Shown here in pieces: positions 33,412-40,590 of a stretch of 40,651 nucleotides of DNA (position 1 is the stretch's first letter; each line of letters starts with the position of its first letter). The translations under genes were made by a program, and so were the position numbers. Under the pieces are notes generated by a model. That model was not told where the DNA came from, did not search any database, and saw only the letters and a program-made list of their open reading frames with translations. This stretch comes from CAYUQT01 sp964596165 (GTDB taxonomy: Bacteria > Planctomycetota > Phycisphaerae > UBA1845 > JAFGLZ01): assembly GCA_964596165.1 (NCBI GenBank), contig CAZQTW010000059.1, positions 1-40,651 of the forward strand, in the 5' to 3' direction.

Positions 33412-34821
33412 ATGTCGACGGGTCATGTCCGTAAGCAGGGTTCGATGCGCACCGTTCGCGATACCCTGGGCGAGATGCAGGTCCCGGAGGACGCGTATTA
33501 CGGAGCCCAGACCGCCCGCGCCATGCGGAACTTTCCGGTGTCGGGCCGGCCGGCGTGCTGGGAGATCTTCCAGGCCATGCTGATGATCAAGAAGGCCGCC
33601 GCCCTGACGCACGCCGAGCTGGGGCTGCTCGATCGGACGGTCGGTTCGGCCATCGCGGCGGCCTGCGACGATCTGCTGGCCGGTGCCCACCGCGACCAGT
33701 TCGTGATCGACGTGTACCAGGCCGGCGCGGGGACCAGCCTCAACATGAACGTCAATGAAGTGGTCGCGAGCCTTGCACTGGAGAAGATGAACCAGCCTCG
33801 GAGCCGCACGGATCTGATCCATCCCAACGACCACGTGAACATGTCGCAGTCGACGAACGACACGTTTCCCACTTCGAGCCAGTTGGCGATTCGCATCAGG
33901 CATGAATCGCTCCGCAAGGCGCTGGAAGACCTGGCGGGCGCTCTGGCCGACCTGGCGGAGCGGTCGGCGAACGTCTGGACCGCCGGAAGAACGCATCTGC
34001 AGGATGCCTCGACCGTTCGGATCGCCGATCGCTTCCGCGGCATGGCGGTCGCGGTCAGCCGGTGCCGGGCGGAGCTCGACCATGTTTGCTGGCTGCTCGA
34101 GGCGCTGCCGCTGGGCGGTTCGGCCGTCGGAACGGGCTTGAATTGCCACCCGGACTACGCCCGATTGACGGTCCAGCGTCTGGCCGAATGGACGGGCCTG
34201 CCGCTTGCGGTGGCCGATCACCTTCCGTCGGCCATGCAGAGTCGGCTGCCCGAGGCGGCCTATTCGGGCCGCCTTCGCGACTTGGCTGTCGAGTTGGGAC
34301 GAATGGCCAACGACCTTCGCCTCATGAGCAGCGGGCCGACGAGCGGCATCGCCGAGATCCGCCTGCCGCCCGTGCAGCCGGGCTCATCGATCATGCCGGG
34401 CAAGATCAATCCGGTGATGTGCGAATGCCTGAACATGATCTGCTTCCGCGTTGTGGGAAACGACCTGATGGTGGCCCAGGCGGCCGGCGCCGGGCAATTC
34501 GAGCTGAACGTGATGATGCCGATCATTGCCCACGGCGTGCTGGAGTCGCAAGGCATCTTGGTGAACTACCTTCCGGTCTTTCGCACGAAGTGTATCGAGG
34601 GGATCGAGGTGGACGAGTCCGCCTGCCGCCGCTTCGCGGAGCGAACGGTGGGCCTGGGCGCGGCGCTGAATCCGGTGATCGGCTACGAACGCGCCGCCCA
34701 AGTCGTCAAGCACGCCGTGGCGCACAACCTGACGATTCGCGAGGCGGCCGCGGCATTCAAGGACCTCAACATGGCGGAGGTGGAGAAAGCCTTGGCGGCC
34801 TGGATACCGGGCTCGAAGTAA
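33412..34821 (+). CDS. Aspartase/fumarase superfamily lyase, probably aspartate ammonia-lyase
   Basis: The 469-residue protein starts at 33412 behind AAGGAG. It has the family hallmarks 'GEMQVPEDAYYGAQTARAMR', 'NVNEVVASLALE', 'HVNMSQSTNDTFPT', 'GRTHLQDAS' and the SS-loop signature 'GSSIMPGKINPV' with the catalytic Ser at S325/S326. Aspartases have 'SSIMPGKVNPV' and '(A)GQLQLNVMEPV' while class II fumarases have 'SSAMPGKVNP'. This one reads 'SSIMPGKINPV' and 'AGQFELNVMMPI', closer to aspartase. The reaction would be aspartate to fumarate plus ammonia, a cytosolic link between nitrogen and the TCA cycle. Fumarase activity remains possible. It is transcribed divergently from the permease. Confidence 0.85.
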   Translation: MSTGHVRKQGSMRTVRDTLGEMQVPEDAYYGAQTARAMRNFPVSGRPACWEIFQAMLMIKKAAALTHAELGLLDRTVGSAIAAACDDLLAGAHRDQFVIDVYQAGAGTSLNMNVNEVVASLALEKMNQPRSRTDLIHPNDHVNMSQSTNDTFPTSSQLAIRIRHESLRKALEDLAGALADLAERSANVWTAGRTHLQDASTVRIADRFRGMAVAVSRCRAELDHVCWLLEALPLGGSAVGTGLNCHPDYARLTVQRLAEWTGLPLAVADHLPSAMQSRLPEAAYSGRLRDLAVELGRMANDLRLMSSGPTSGIAEIRLPPVQPGSSIMPGKINPVMCECLNMICFRVVGNDLMVAQAAGAGQFELNVMMPIIAHGVLESQGILVNYLPVFRTKCIEGIEVDESACRRFAERTVGLGAALNPVIGYERAAQVVKHAVAHNLTIREAAAAFKDLNMAEVEKALAAWIPGSK

Positions 34822-35126
34822 CTCACCCAGAGGCGCGGAGGACGCAGAGAAGACTTTGGAAGACGGTACCAAGAGGTCTCGCGCAGCGGCGCAGAGAGAG
34901 ACTTGAAAGCCTGGATGCTCCTGCTCCCGCAGCCTGTTGGCCGGCCCCGGCGTGCGGTGGGCGTGCATTGACTCATCGACGCTTGTGCCGGAGACCTTGT
35001 TGTGGGTCCCCATGGGGATCCTCGCAAGACGCCGGTATCTTCCGAGAGCATCCTCTTGATTCTCTGTTCCCCGCGTTCTTTGCGCCTCTGTGTGAGATCT
35101 CCTGGGAAACCGGTCCTGTCCATCGA
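34822..35126. repeat. Intergenic region with three CGCAGAG-type repeats in opposite orientations
   Basis: No gene is seen in 305 bp. AGAGGCGCGGAGGACGCAGA occurs at 34830-34849, a shorter CGCGCAGCGGCGCAGAGAG near 34878-34896, and an inverted copy at about 35056-35100 (reverse complement CACACAGAGGCGCAAAGAAC). Such ACGCAGAG-rich dispersed repeats are known in several environmental phyla. The inverted pair could fold. Confidence 0.6.
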
Positions 35127-35717
35127 TCAACGTTTCGGCGCCGGCTTGATGCTCCAGTTCAGCATCGCGGTTGTCTGCGAGTCTTTGGCCTCTCGCATGA
35201 TGATGGCCGAGGCCTCGGTCTTCTCGGACTTGCCTCTAAGCATGACTTGATTGGCGCCTTCGTTCTTGATGTCCGTTCGACTCAACTCCAGCCCTTTGTC
35301 TTTGAGCGCCTTCTCGTAGAACTCGACCACTTTCTCGAACGGGGCCGGGTTCTTGCACATCAGGTTGAATATCTCCGGCTGACCGACGGGCTTCATGTGG
35401 GCACTGGACTCGACCTTGCTTCCGTCCATGACCGGCAGCGGGAATCCGTCCGGGACCTTCTTCGTGCCGAACGTCGCCGTTCCGTCCTTGCCCTCATACT
35501 CGGTGACGCCGTCCTTCTGCCGGAAGGTCTCCTTGCCGTCCTTATCCTGAACGACGACCGAGCCGCCCTCCTTCTTGAAGGTAGCCTTTCCGTCCTTCGT
35601 CTCGATGGTTAAGGTATCGTCGCCGACCTTCACCTTGTTGCCCTTGGCGTCCGTGTACTCCTTCTCCTTGCTGCATCCGGCCAGAACGATCAGCAGCAAT
35701 GCCGACATGAGTCTCAT
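35127..35717 (-). CDS. Small lipoprotein with charged repeat strands
   Basis: I do not recognise the family. The 196-residue protein starts at 35717 behind AAGGAG. A lipobox 'LAGC' (C15) follows a short hydrophobic signal, so it should be lipid-anchored. Residues 20-85 contain repeated charged strands (DGKATF, DGKETF, DGTATF), probably a small beta-sheet repeat. The C-terminal part (about 85-190) has 'VPDGFPLPVMDGSKV' and 'VEFYEKALKDKGLEL'. It is a single gene, flanked by repeat-rich DNA on both sides. Its function is unknown. Confidence 0.85.
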   Translation of the reverse strand: MRLMSALLLIVLAGCSKEKEYTDAKGNKVKVGDDTLTIETKDGKATFKKEGGSVVVQDKDGKETFRQKDGVTEYEGKDGTATFGTKKVPDGFPLPVMDGSKVESSAHMKPVGQPEIFNLMCKNPAPFEKVVEFYEKALKDKGLELSRTDIKNEGANQVMLRGKSEKTEASAIIMREAKDSQTTAMLNWSIKPAPKR

Positions 35718-36044
35718 GTCCGAACTCCTTCAGTTGGTTGACCCCGCCCCCGTACGCACCCGCCTACTCCATGCACAGCATGTCCAAGTCACCGAACGGC
35801 GTCAAGCCACTATCGCGGGTCTCTATAGCACGAACACGCGTGACAAGACCGGCGGGGCAGCCAAGCCCAACAGAGCCGGGTCGCGCAAGCGACCGGTCCC
35901 GTCTTTGCCGGCCGCAGCATGATCCAGGCTCGCGCACGTCAAGTCCGGGTGCTTGCGCACCACGGCTCTGATTGGACCACCACCCGCACCAAGTGCCTCA
36001 TGCACCGGTAGAGCGGTAAGACAATGCATTTCCGATACCTGGCG
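35718..36044. other. 327-bp intergenic region with a REP pair
   Basis: No gene lies between the lipoprotein start and the end of the beta-helix gene. It holds two REP-like hairpins in opposite orientation (35871-35901 and 35937-35968), and I see nothing else. Confidence 0.55.
35871..35968. repeat. BIME-like pair of inverted REP hairpins (copies 2 and 3)
   Basis: Copy 2 (35871-35901) matches copy 1 at 8882-8912 in 30 of 31 bases: CAGAGCCG, then a stem GGTCGC-GCAA-GCGACC. Copy 3 (about 35937-35968) is in the opposite orientation and has the same CAGAGCCG start but stem GGTGC-GCAA-GCACC. Opposing copies about 70 bp apart resemble bacterial interspersed mosaic elements. Confidence 0.7.
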
Positions 36045-38282
36045 CTATTCCGTCTCGGGGTGAAGCCTTCTCGGCAATGCCACCCACTCCGGGTCGCCAT
36101 AAAGGCCGATCTTGCTCGCGTCGATGGGCTGGAATCCGACCTTGAATGCAGGCGAATCGGGCTTCAGGCGGAAGTCGAACCTCAGTGGATCGATGAACAG
36201 CGGATCGGCGATCACCGAGTTCTTGTCGAATCCCTTGGCCTGCCATTGGGCGAACGTCATGCCGGCGAAGGCGATCTCCGGGCTTGACGTATCCCAGTAG
36301 ACATTGTGGTTCATGACGTACCGGCCGTTCTTCCAGTTGCTGCTGAGCAGCCGGCCGTTGTTGAAGTAGACAATGTTCCGCTCAAACGTGAACGAGAGGT
36401 GATCTTCCTCACGGGTTCTTTGGATCTGGCCCTCGTTGGAGAAGGCGAGAACGTTGTTGCGGACGATGTTTTCCCTGCCGTAGTGCTGATGGAAACCGCC
36501 GGTCTTGGTGTTGTAGACGATGTTGTTCTCCAGGACGATCCCGCTGCTGCCCTCGTCGGTGTAGAGGCCCCAGCCGCCGTAAGCGTAGGACCGGATGTCG
36601 TGGAAGATGTTGTTGCGGATGACGGTGCCCGGGCTGATGCCGAGCGTGTAGATCCCGCCCATGTCGCTCAGCACGCCGCGGCCGATATTGTGCACGCGGT
36701 TGTATTCGATCGTGTTGTGATGGGCCGAGCTGGGCTGATAGCCCCAGCTCCAGCCGACCGAGATGCCCGTGTAGTCGAAATCGCAGATCTCATTGTGCGA
36801 GACCGTGTTGTAGCTGCTCCGACCCACCAGCACGCCGACGCCGGCGCGAAAGACGTGTCCGCCGTCGTGGATGTAGCAGTTGTCGACGGTATTCCGCTCG
36901 GACGGGAACTCGTCCTTCGGCATCGTCCGGTCCGTGTGCCCGATCCGGACGCCGCCCGCGCCGAGGTCGTGTATGTGGCACTTGACGATGCGATTGTCAT
37001 TGCACCCCTGTTCAAAGAAGACGCCGTACTCACCCACGTGGCGGATCGTGCAGTCCTCGATCAGGCAGTTCTCGGCGCCGCGGGCGAAGACGGCGGCCTC
37101 GAGCCATGCGGCCGCCTGGCCGTCGGCCGGGCCGCGGCTCTCGACGACCCAATCCGCATGCTCGAACGTCAGGCCCTTCAGGTGGATGTGCCGGACGCGT
37201 GTGCCTGTCTTGAGGTCGCCTTCGAATACCACGAGCTTTCGCAGCCGCGGCGCCACGACCTCGGCGGTGGGCATGTCCTCGTCCGGCATCGGCCAATAGC
37301 TCACCACGCCCGTTTCGCGATTCAGATACCACTCGCCGGGCGCGTCCAGGGCGTCGAGATAGTTTTCGACGTAGTACCGCTGTTCTTTTTCCCAGTAGCC
37401 GAAGGGCCAGTTCGCCGGGGCCGTAAAGCGGACCGTTCGGTTCTGCTCGTCGAGCGCGGCGATCCAGCACAGCGGCGTCGTCCACGACTGGTAGGGGAAC
37501 AGGACGACGTCATCCAGGTTGTCCCATCGCTTGATGTCGCCGGGTTTGAAGCGGAATCCCATCCTGGCGGCCGGGTCCTTTCGGTCCTTGGGGTTCTTCA
37601 GTCCGGGCAGCGGCCCATCGGTCCGGAGGTAGCCGGTGTTGGGCGTTCGTGCCCGCGTCCGGCGCCGGCCGTTGACGAAAAGTTGATTGAAGTACCACGT
37701 GCCGGCCTTGACCTCGGGGATATCGGCGGTCCAGACTGCCCCGGCGTTGCGTTTCCAGCCGGTGATGACGTTGCCGCCGCTGAGGACGGGTTTCTCGCCG
37801 GGATAGGCGGCAAATGTTGTGATTCCCTTGGGTCCGCCGGAGTCTTTCGGTGTGAAGGCGATGGGCTTGCCGATTCGGTAGACTCCGGCGCGAACCAGGA
37901 CTGTGACTGCCTGGGGGCTGCCGGCTTCCTCGGCCGCTTCTTGCGTGGTCCGCACGTGTTCGTTCGTACTTGGACTGGGGTGGGCTGATGTCTTGACCGC
38001 TTCTACCTGACGCATGGCGCGAATCACGTCGCGCATGGCACGAATCTGATCCTGCGCTCGAGCCAACGTCGCGAACGGTCCGTCTGTTTTGGCGGCATTT
38101 GGCGCAGGCAAGGTGCCAGACCATTTGTCGTTTCCGTCGGGTGAGACATAGAAGGTGTCGGTGCAAGAAGCGTCCGGCTTCGCGGTGCTACGCCGTGACA
38201 GGTCCGGCTTTGTCGTCGCGCAGCCCATTGTGCAGGCGGATATGAGCAGACTGAGGCAGCTCATCGCGGGTCTGGTGGTCAT
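36045..38282 (-). CDS. Right-handed parallel beta-helix protein (pectate lyase-like)
   Basis: The ATG at 38282 gives 745 residues. The signal region 'MSCLSLLISACTMGC' has an imperfect lipobox, so it is exported and perhaps lipid-anchored. A DUF1565-like start 'TFYVSPDGNDKWSGT' follows a linker encoded by a dispersed repeat (residues about 24-37). A carbohydrate-active region (about 100-390) precedes a beta-helix (about 395-700) with regular N-(T/V)-(V/I) coils such as 'ENCLIEDCTIRHVGEYGVFF', 'NTVDNCYIHDG' and 'NTIEYNRVHNIG'. Such proteins commonly bind or cleave polysaccharides; no catalytic residue can be assigned. The oxidoreductase gene lies 169 bp upstream on the same strand, suggesting sugar catabolism. 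Confidence 0.88.
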   Translation of the reverse strand: MTTRPAMSCLSLLISACTMGCATTKPDLSRRSTAKPDASCTDTFYVSPDGNDKWSGTLPAPNAAKTDGPFATLARAQDQIRAMRDVIRAMRQVEAVKTSAHPSPSTNEHVRTTQEAAEEAGSPQAVTVLVRAGVYRIGKPIAFTPKDSGGPKGITTFAAYPGEKPVLSGGNVITGWKRNAGAVWTADIPEVKAGTWYFNQLFVNGRRRTRARTPNTGYLRTDGPLPGLKNPKDRKDPAARMGFRFKPGDIKRWDNLDDVVLFPYQSWTTPLCWIAALDEQNRTVRFTAPANWPFGYWEKEQRYYVENYLDALDAPGEWYLNRETGVVSYWPMPDEDMPTAEVVAPRLRKLVVFEGDLKTGTRVRHIHLKGLTFEHADWVVESRGPADGQAAAWLEAAVFARGAENCLIEDCTIRHVGEYGVFFEQGCNDNRIVKCHIHDLGAGGVRIGHTDRTMPKDEFPSERNTVDNCYIHDGGHVFRAGVGVLVGRSSYNTVSHNEICDFDYTGISVGWSWGYQPSSAHHNTIEYNRVHNIGRGVLSDMGGIYTLGISPGTVIRNNIFHDIRSYAYGGWGLYTDEGSSGIVLENNIVYNTKTGGFHQHYGRENIVRNNVLAFSNEGQIQRTREEDHLSFTFERNIVYFNNGRLLSSNWKNGRYVMNHNVYWDTSSPEIAFAGMTFAQWQAKGFDKNSVIADPLFIDPLRFDFRLKPDSPAFKVGFQPIDASKIGLYGDPEWVALPRRLHPETE
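38172..38211 (-). repeat. Dispersed repeat copy read as protein in the beta-helix gene
   Basis: TCCGGCTTCGC, two or three variable bases, then CTACGCCGTGAC matches the 31-nt tandem repeat at 40591-40651, and a second half-copy (GGTCCGGCTT) starts 29 nt later. On the coding strand it encodes the linker 'KPDLSRRSTAKPDAS' after the signal region. Confidence 0.6.
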
Positions 38283-38326
38283 CGCGCACTCCCGGCAGGT
38301 GGTCCCAAAACCCTTGGGGGGGTGGC

Positions 38327-38422
38327 ACGGGCGTCTTGTCCGCCCGTGTTTGCCCAGCTCCCACACTGGCAGCAAGCTGCCAGTGGCACCCAAGCGCCCC
38401 TTCCCCGCCGCACGCGGCGGGG
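38327..38422. repeat. Cluster of three perfect hairpins between beta-helix and oxidoreductase genes
   Basis: ACGGGCG (38327-38333) pairs with CGCCCGT (38341-38347). ACTGGCAG (38365-38372) pairs with CTGCCAGT (38377-38384) across a CAAG loop. CCCCGCCGC (38403-38411) pairs with GCGGCGGGG (38414-38422). No T tract follows, so this looks like dispersed palindromic repeats rather than a simple terminator, though it may influence read-through. Confidence 0.6.
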
Positions 38423-38451
38423 CGAATGATGCGGATTGTGTTACCAATACG

Positions 38452-39654
38452 CTACAACTTCAGGTCGATGTCGAGCTTGGTGTTGGCCTTCATCATCTCA
38501 TCCCAGGTGACCGTTCGGCCCTCGTAGGCGGCGGTACGGCCCAGGATGGTGGTCAGCGAACTCATCGCGCTCTCTTCGGCGTTGTTGAGGAACTTACCGG
38601 TCCGGATGCTCTCCTCCAGCGCCTTGATGTTGGTGATCGTTCCGGTGGTGAACATCTCCCAGGTGGTGTTGCCGCCGGCCCACGGGTGGTCGCCGGTGAT
38701 CGCCACCGTCTCACCGTAGTACGAGTCGACGGTACCCTCGCTTCCGAAGACCCGCGTGCAGAGCTTGCTGTAGCCCTTCGCGAATTGGGTCGACTCGAAA
38801 TCGACCAAGACGTCGTCGGGATACCAGAACGTCACGACGAAGTGGTCCCAGCAGTCGCCGACGTTCGTACGGACCTTGCGGCCGCCGGTTCCATACGCCT
38901 TGATCGGATGCCCCTTGAGGTACCAGTTGCAGACGTCGATGACGTGGACGTTCTGCTCGACGATGATGTCGCCGGAGAGCGCCTTGTCGAACACCCAGTT
39001 CTTCAGTCTGGCCGCCGGACTGGGGTCCTTGGGGTCGGCCTGAGTGCCGAGCCGACCGCCATGGTAATAGACCTGCCCGAGCACCGGCTTGCCGATCGCC
39101 CCCTCGTGAACGCGTTTGGCCGCCTCGATGAACAACGGCGTGCTTCGGGTCTGGAAATCGACCAACAGGCTGACCTTGCCTTCGGCCTTCTTGCCCGCCT
39201 CGATGATGGTGGTGCAGCCGGGGACGTCGACGGCGACCGGCTTGGCCACGATGACGTGCTTGCCCGCCACCACCGAGTCCATGACCTGTTGCGGGTGGAA
39301 ACACGGGGGGCTCTTGATCGCCACGGCATCGACCTTGGACGCGAGCAGGTCCTTGTATGCGTCGAGTCCCTTGTAGCATCGCGCCTTGTCGACGTCGAGT
39401 TCCTTGGCCCCCTTATCCAACCGATCCTCAAAGGGGTCGGCCAAGGCGACGACCTTAAAGTTCGAGTGCTTGTGGAAGAGCTTGCCGATCCAGACGCCGC
39501 GACCTCCGGTGCCGATGATGCCCAGCTCGATCTTCGAGTTGGCCTCCGTGCCGGTCACCGACTCGGCCTTGACGACGGTGAAGCTCGCAGTGGCCACCGC
39601 GGCGGTCTTGAGAAAATCGCGACGGGCTATCCCTTGGTTCGCTGCTCCGTTCAT
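38452..39654 (-). CDS. Tat-exported Gfo/Idh/MocA family oxidoreductase
   Basis: The 400-residue protein starts at 39654 behind AAGGGAG. The N-terminus has a twin-arginine motif (ARRDFLKTAAVATASFTVV), so the folded, cofactor-loaded enzyme would be exported. A Rossmann domain with 'GIIGTGGRGVWIG' binds NAD(P). The C-terminal half includes 'NWVFDKALSGDIIVEQNVHV' and 'GTVDSYYGETVAITGDH'. The usual EKP motif reads 'VIVAKPVAVD': the Lys is kept but Glu is Ala. It probably oxidises or reduces a sugar or cyclitol; the substrate cannot be named. It is upstream of the beta-helix gene on the same strand. Confidence 0.9.
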   Translation of the reverse strand: MNGAANQGIARRDFLKTAAVATASFTVVKAESVTGTEANSKIELGIIGTGGRGVWIGKLFHKHSNFKVVALADPFEDRLDKGAKELDVDKARCYKGLDAYKDLLASKVDAVAIKSPPCFHPQQVMDSVVAGKHVIVAKPVAVDVPGCTTIIEAGKKAEGKVSLLVDFQTRSTPLFIEAAKRVHEGAIGKPVLGQVYYHGGRLGTQADPKDPSPAARLKNWVFDKALSGDIIVEQNVHVIDVCNWYLKGHPIKAYGTGGRKVRTNVGDCWDHFVVTFWYPDDVLVDFESTQFAKGYSKLCTRVFGSEGTVDSYYGETVAITGDHPWAGGNTTWEMFTTGTITNIKALEESIRTGKFLNNAEESAMSSLTTILGRTAAYEGRTVTWDEMMKANTKLDIDLKL

Positions 39655-39964
39655 GTCTTGCTCCCTTCGGATTGTCGTGGTGTTCAGAGTTCGGACGACT
39701 GCTCGATCAGACGGCTGCGTACCGTATAACCTGGGCTGTCCCCGACTGCAACTCCCATACCCCTCTTAAGACCTCCAACAAAACGGGGACAAGGATCCTT
39801 GCGTTCTCCATGACCTCGCGGTCGGCGCCGGAGCGACGGGAGCCTGTGCCAATTCTGTTCGGCACTCCCATTGCCCGTGAGAAGGCACGGGCAGCGGGTC
39901 GTGGAGGGTCCACCGAGACGCTCAGGACGCCAGTCCTGGGGTGGTCGGCGCCCGGTGTCCCACC

Positions 39965-40102
39965 AGTCCCGTAGGGACGACTGAACGTCGCGCGTTTGGC
40001 CGGGGACTTGGTTCAATCGTCCCTACGGGACTCGATTCTTGACGGCACCTGTCTTCCCAGGACTCGCGTCCTGGGCTACTTTCAAATGTCCCTCCGGGAC
40101 AC
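39965..40102. repeat. Three-hairpin cluster with a 22-bp stem
   Basis: A 22-nt arm (39965-39986) pairs with 40011-40032 with one G-T wobble, enclosing 24 nt. It contains GTCCCGTAGGGAC/GTCCCTACGGGAC. CCCAGGAC (40056-40063) pairs with GTCCTGGG (40068-40075) across TCGC. TGTCCC (40088-40093) pairs with GGGACA (40097-40102). Both REP-type mobile DNA and a structured RNA would fit. Confidence 0.65.
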
Positions 40103-40209
40103 GCAGACAGAGTGCCGAATAGCATTGAGCCAGTCCCCGTCTTGTTGGAGTCCCTTTGTTCGCATGATGGTGGTTCGCTCTGAGGTTCTGGACTCGCGGC
40201 GTCCGCAAA

Positions 40210-40255
40210 TGCAACACTTTGCAACAAAATGCAACAAAAAAGGGGGGGTGTTGCA
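40210..40255 (+). repeat. TGCAAC array with 10-nt period and an inverted TGTTGCA
   Basis: TGCAAC starts at 40210, 40220 and 40230 at exact 10-nt spacing with A/T-rich spacers, followed by a G7 run and TGTTGCA (40249-40255), which can pair with the last unit. The period equals about one helical turn, so it could be a protein-binding array. No function is known. Confidence 0.55.
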
Positions 40256-40287
40256 CGGGGCGATCGGTTTGTCACGGGGCTCAATCT

Positions 40288-40500
40288 GTTCCGTATCGTC
40301 ACCGCTCCAATGGGCCAGGACTCTGGACTCGGAACTCGTAAGCCGGGTATCGGGCTCAGGGCTGGTGGACGCGCACTGGGCCCGCGCCGGTTGGGCTGTC
40401 ATGTGTCTCGTTTCGTTCCGCATTGTCACACGTCCAGAGGATCGGGGTTCAGTGCTCGCAAGTCGGGTATCGAGTTTCGGGCATCGGGCGTGGAGCCAAT
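40288..40500. repeat. Diverged tandem repeat of about 120-127 bp
   Basis: GTTCCGTATCGTCAC (near 40288) recurs as GTTCCGCATTGTCAC (near 40415). CTCGTAAGCCGGGTATCGGG (near 40335) recurs as CTCGCAAGTCGGGTATCGAG (near 40455). This is an old duplication in non-coding DNA. Confidence 0.5.
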
Positions 40501-40590
40501 GGCCCCGCAGGAGCTTGAAAGCAGCGTGCCCGTTTCCGACCCTATGGATATAAGGACACTGGTGTTCAACTGACGGAGCGAGGAATGTGA

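Noticed and set aside
36306..37988. Long plus-strand open frame (560 codons) antisense to the beta-helix gene
   Set aside because: It is a high-GC shadow frame; its protein is rich in V, D and A with no family features, while the minus strand encodes a clear beta-helix.
38155..39729. Long plus-strand open frame antisense to the oxidoreductase
   Set aside because: The minus strand has a Tat signal and a Rossmann fold; the plus frame is a shadow.
40210..40255. Replication origin iterons
   Set aside because: Units are short, only three are present, and there is no DnaA-box cluster or rep/dnaA gene nearby.
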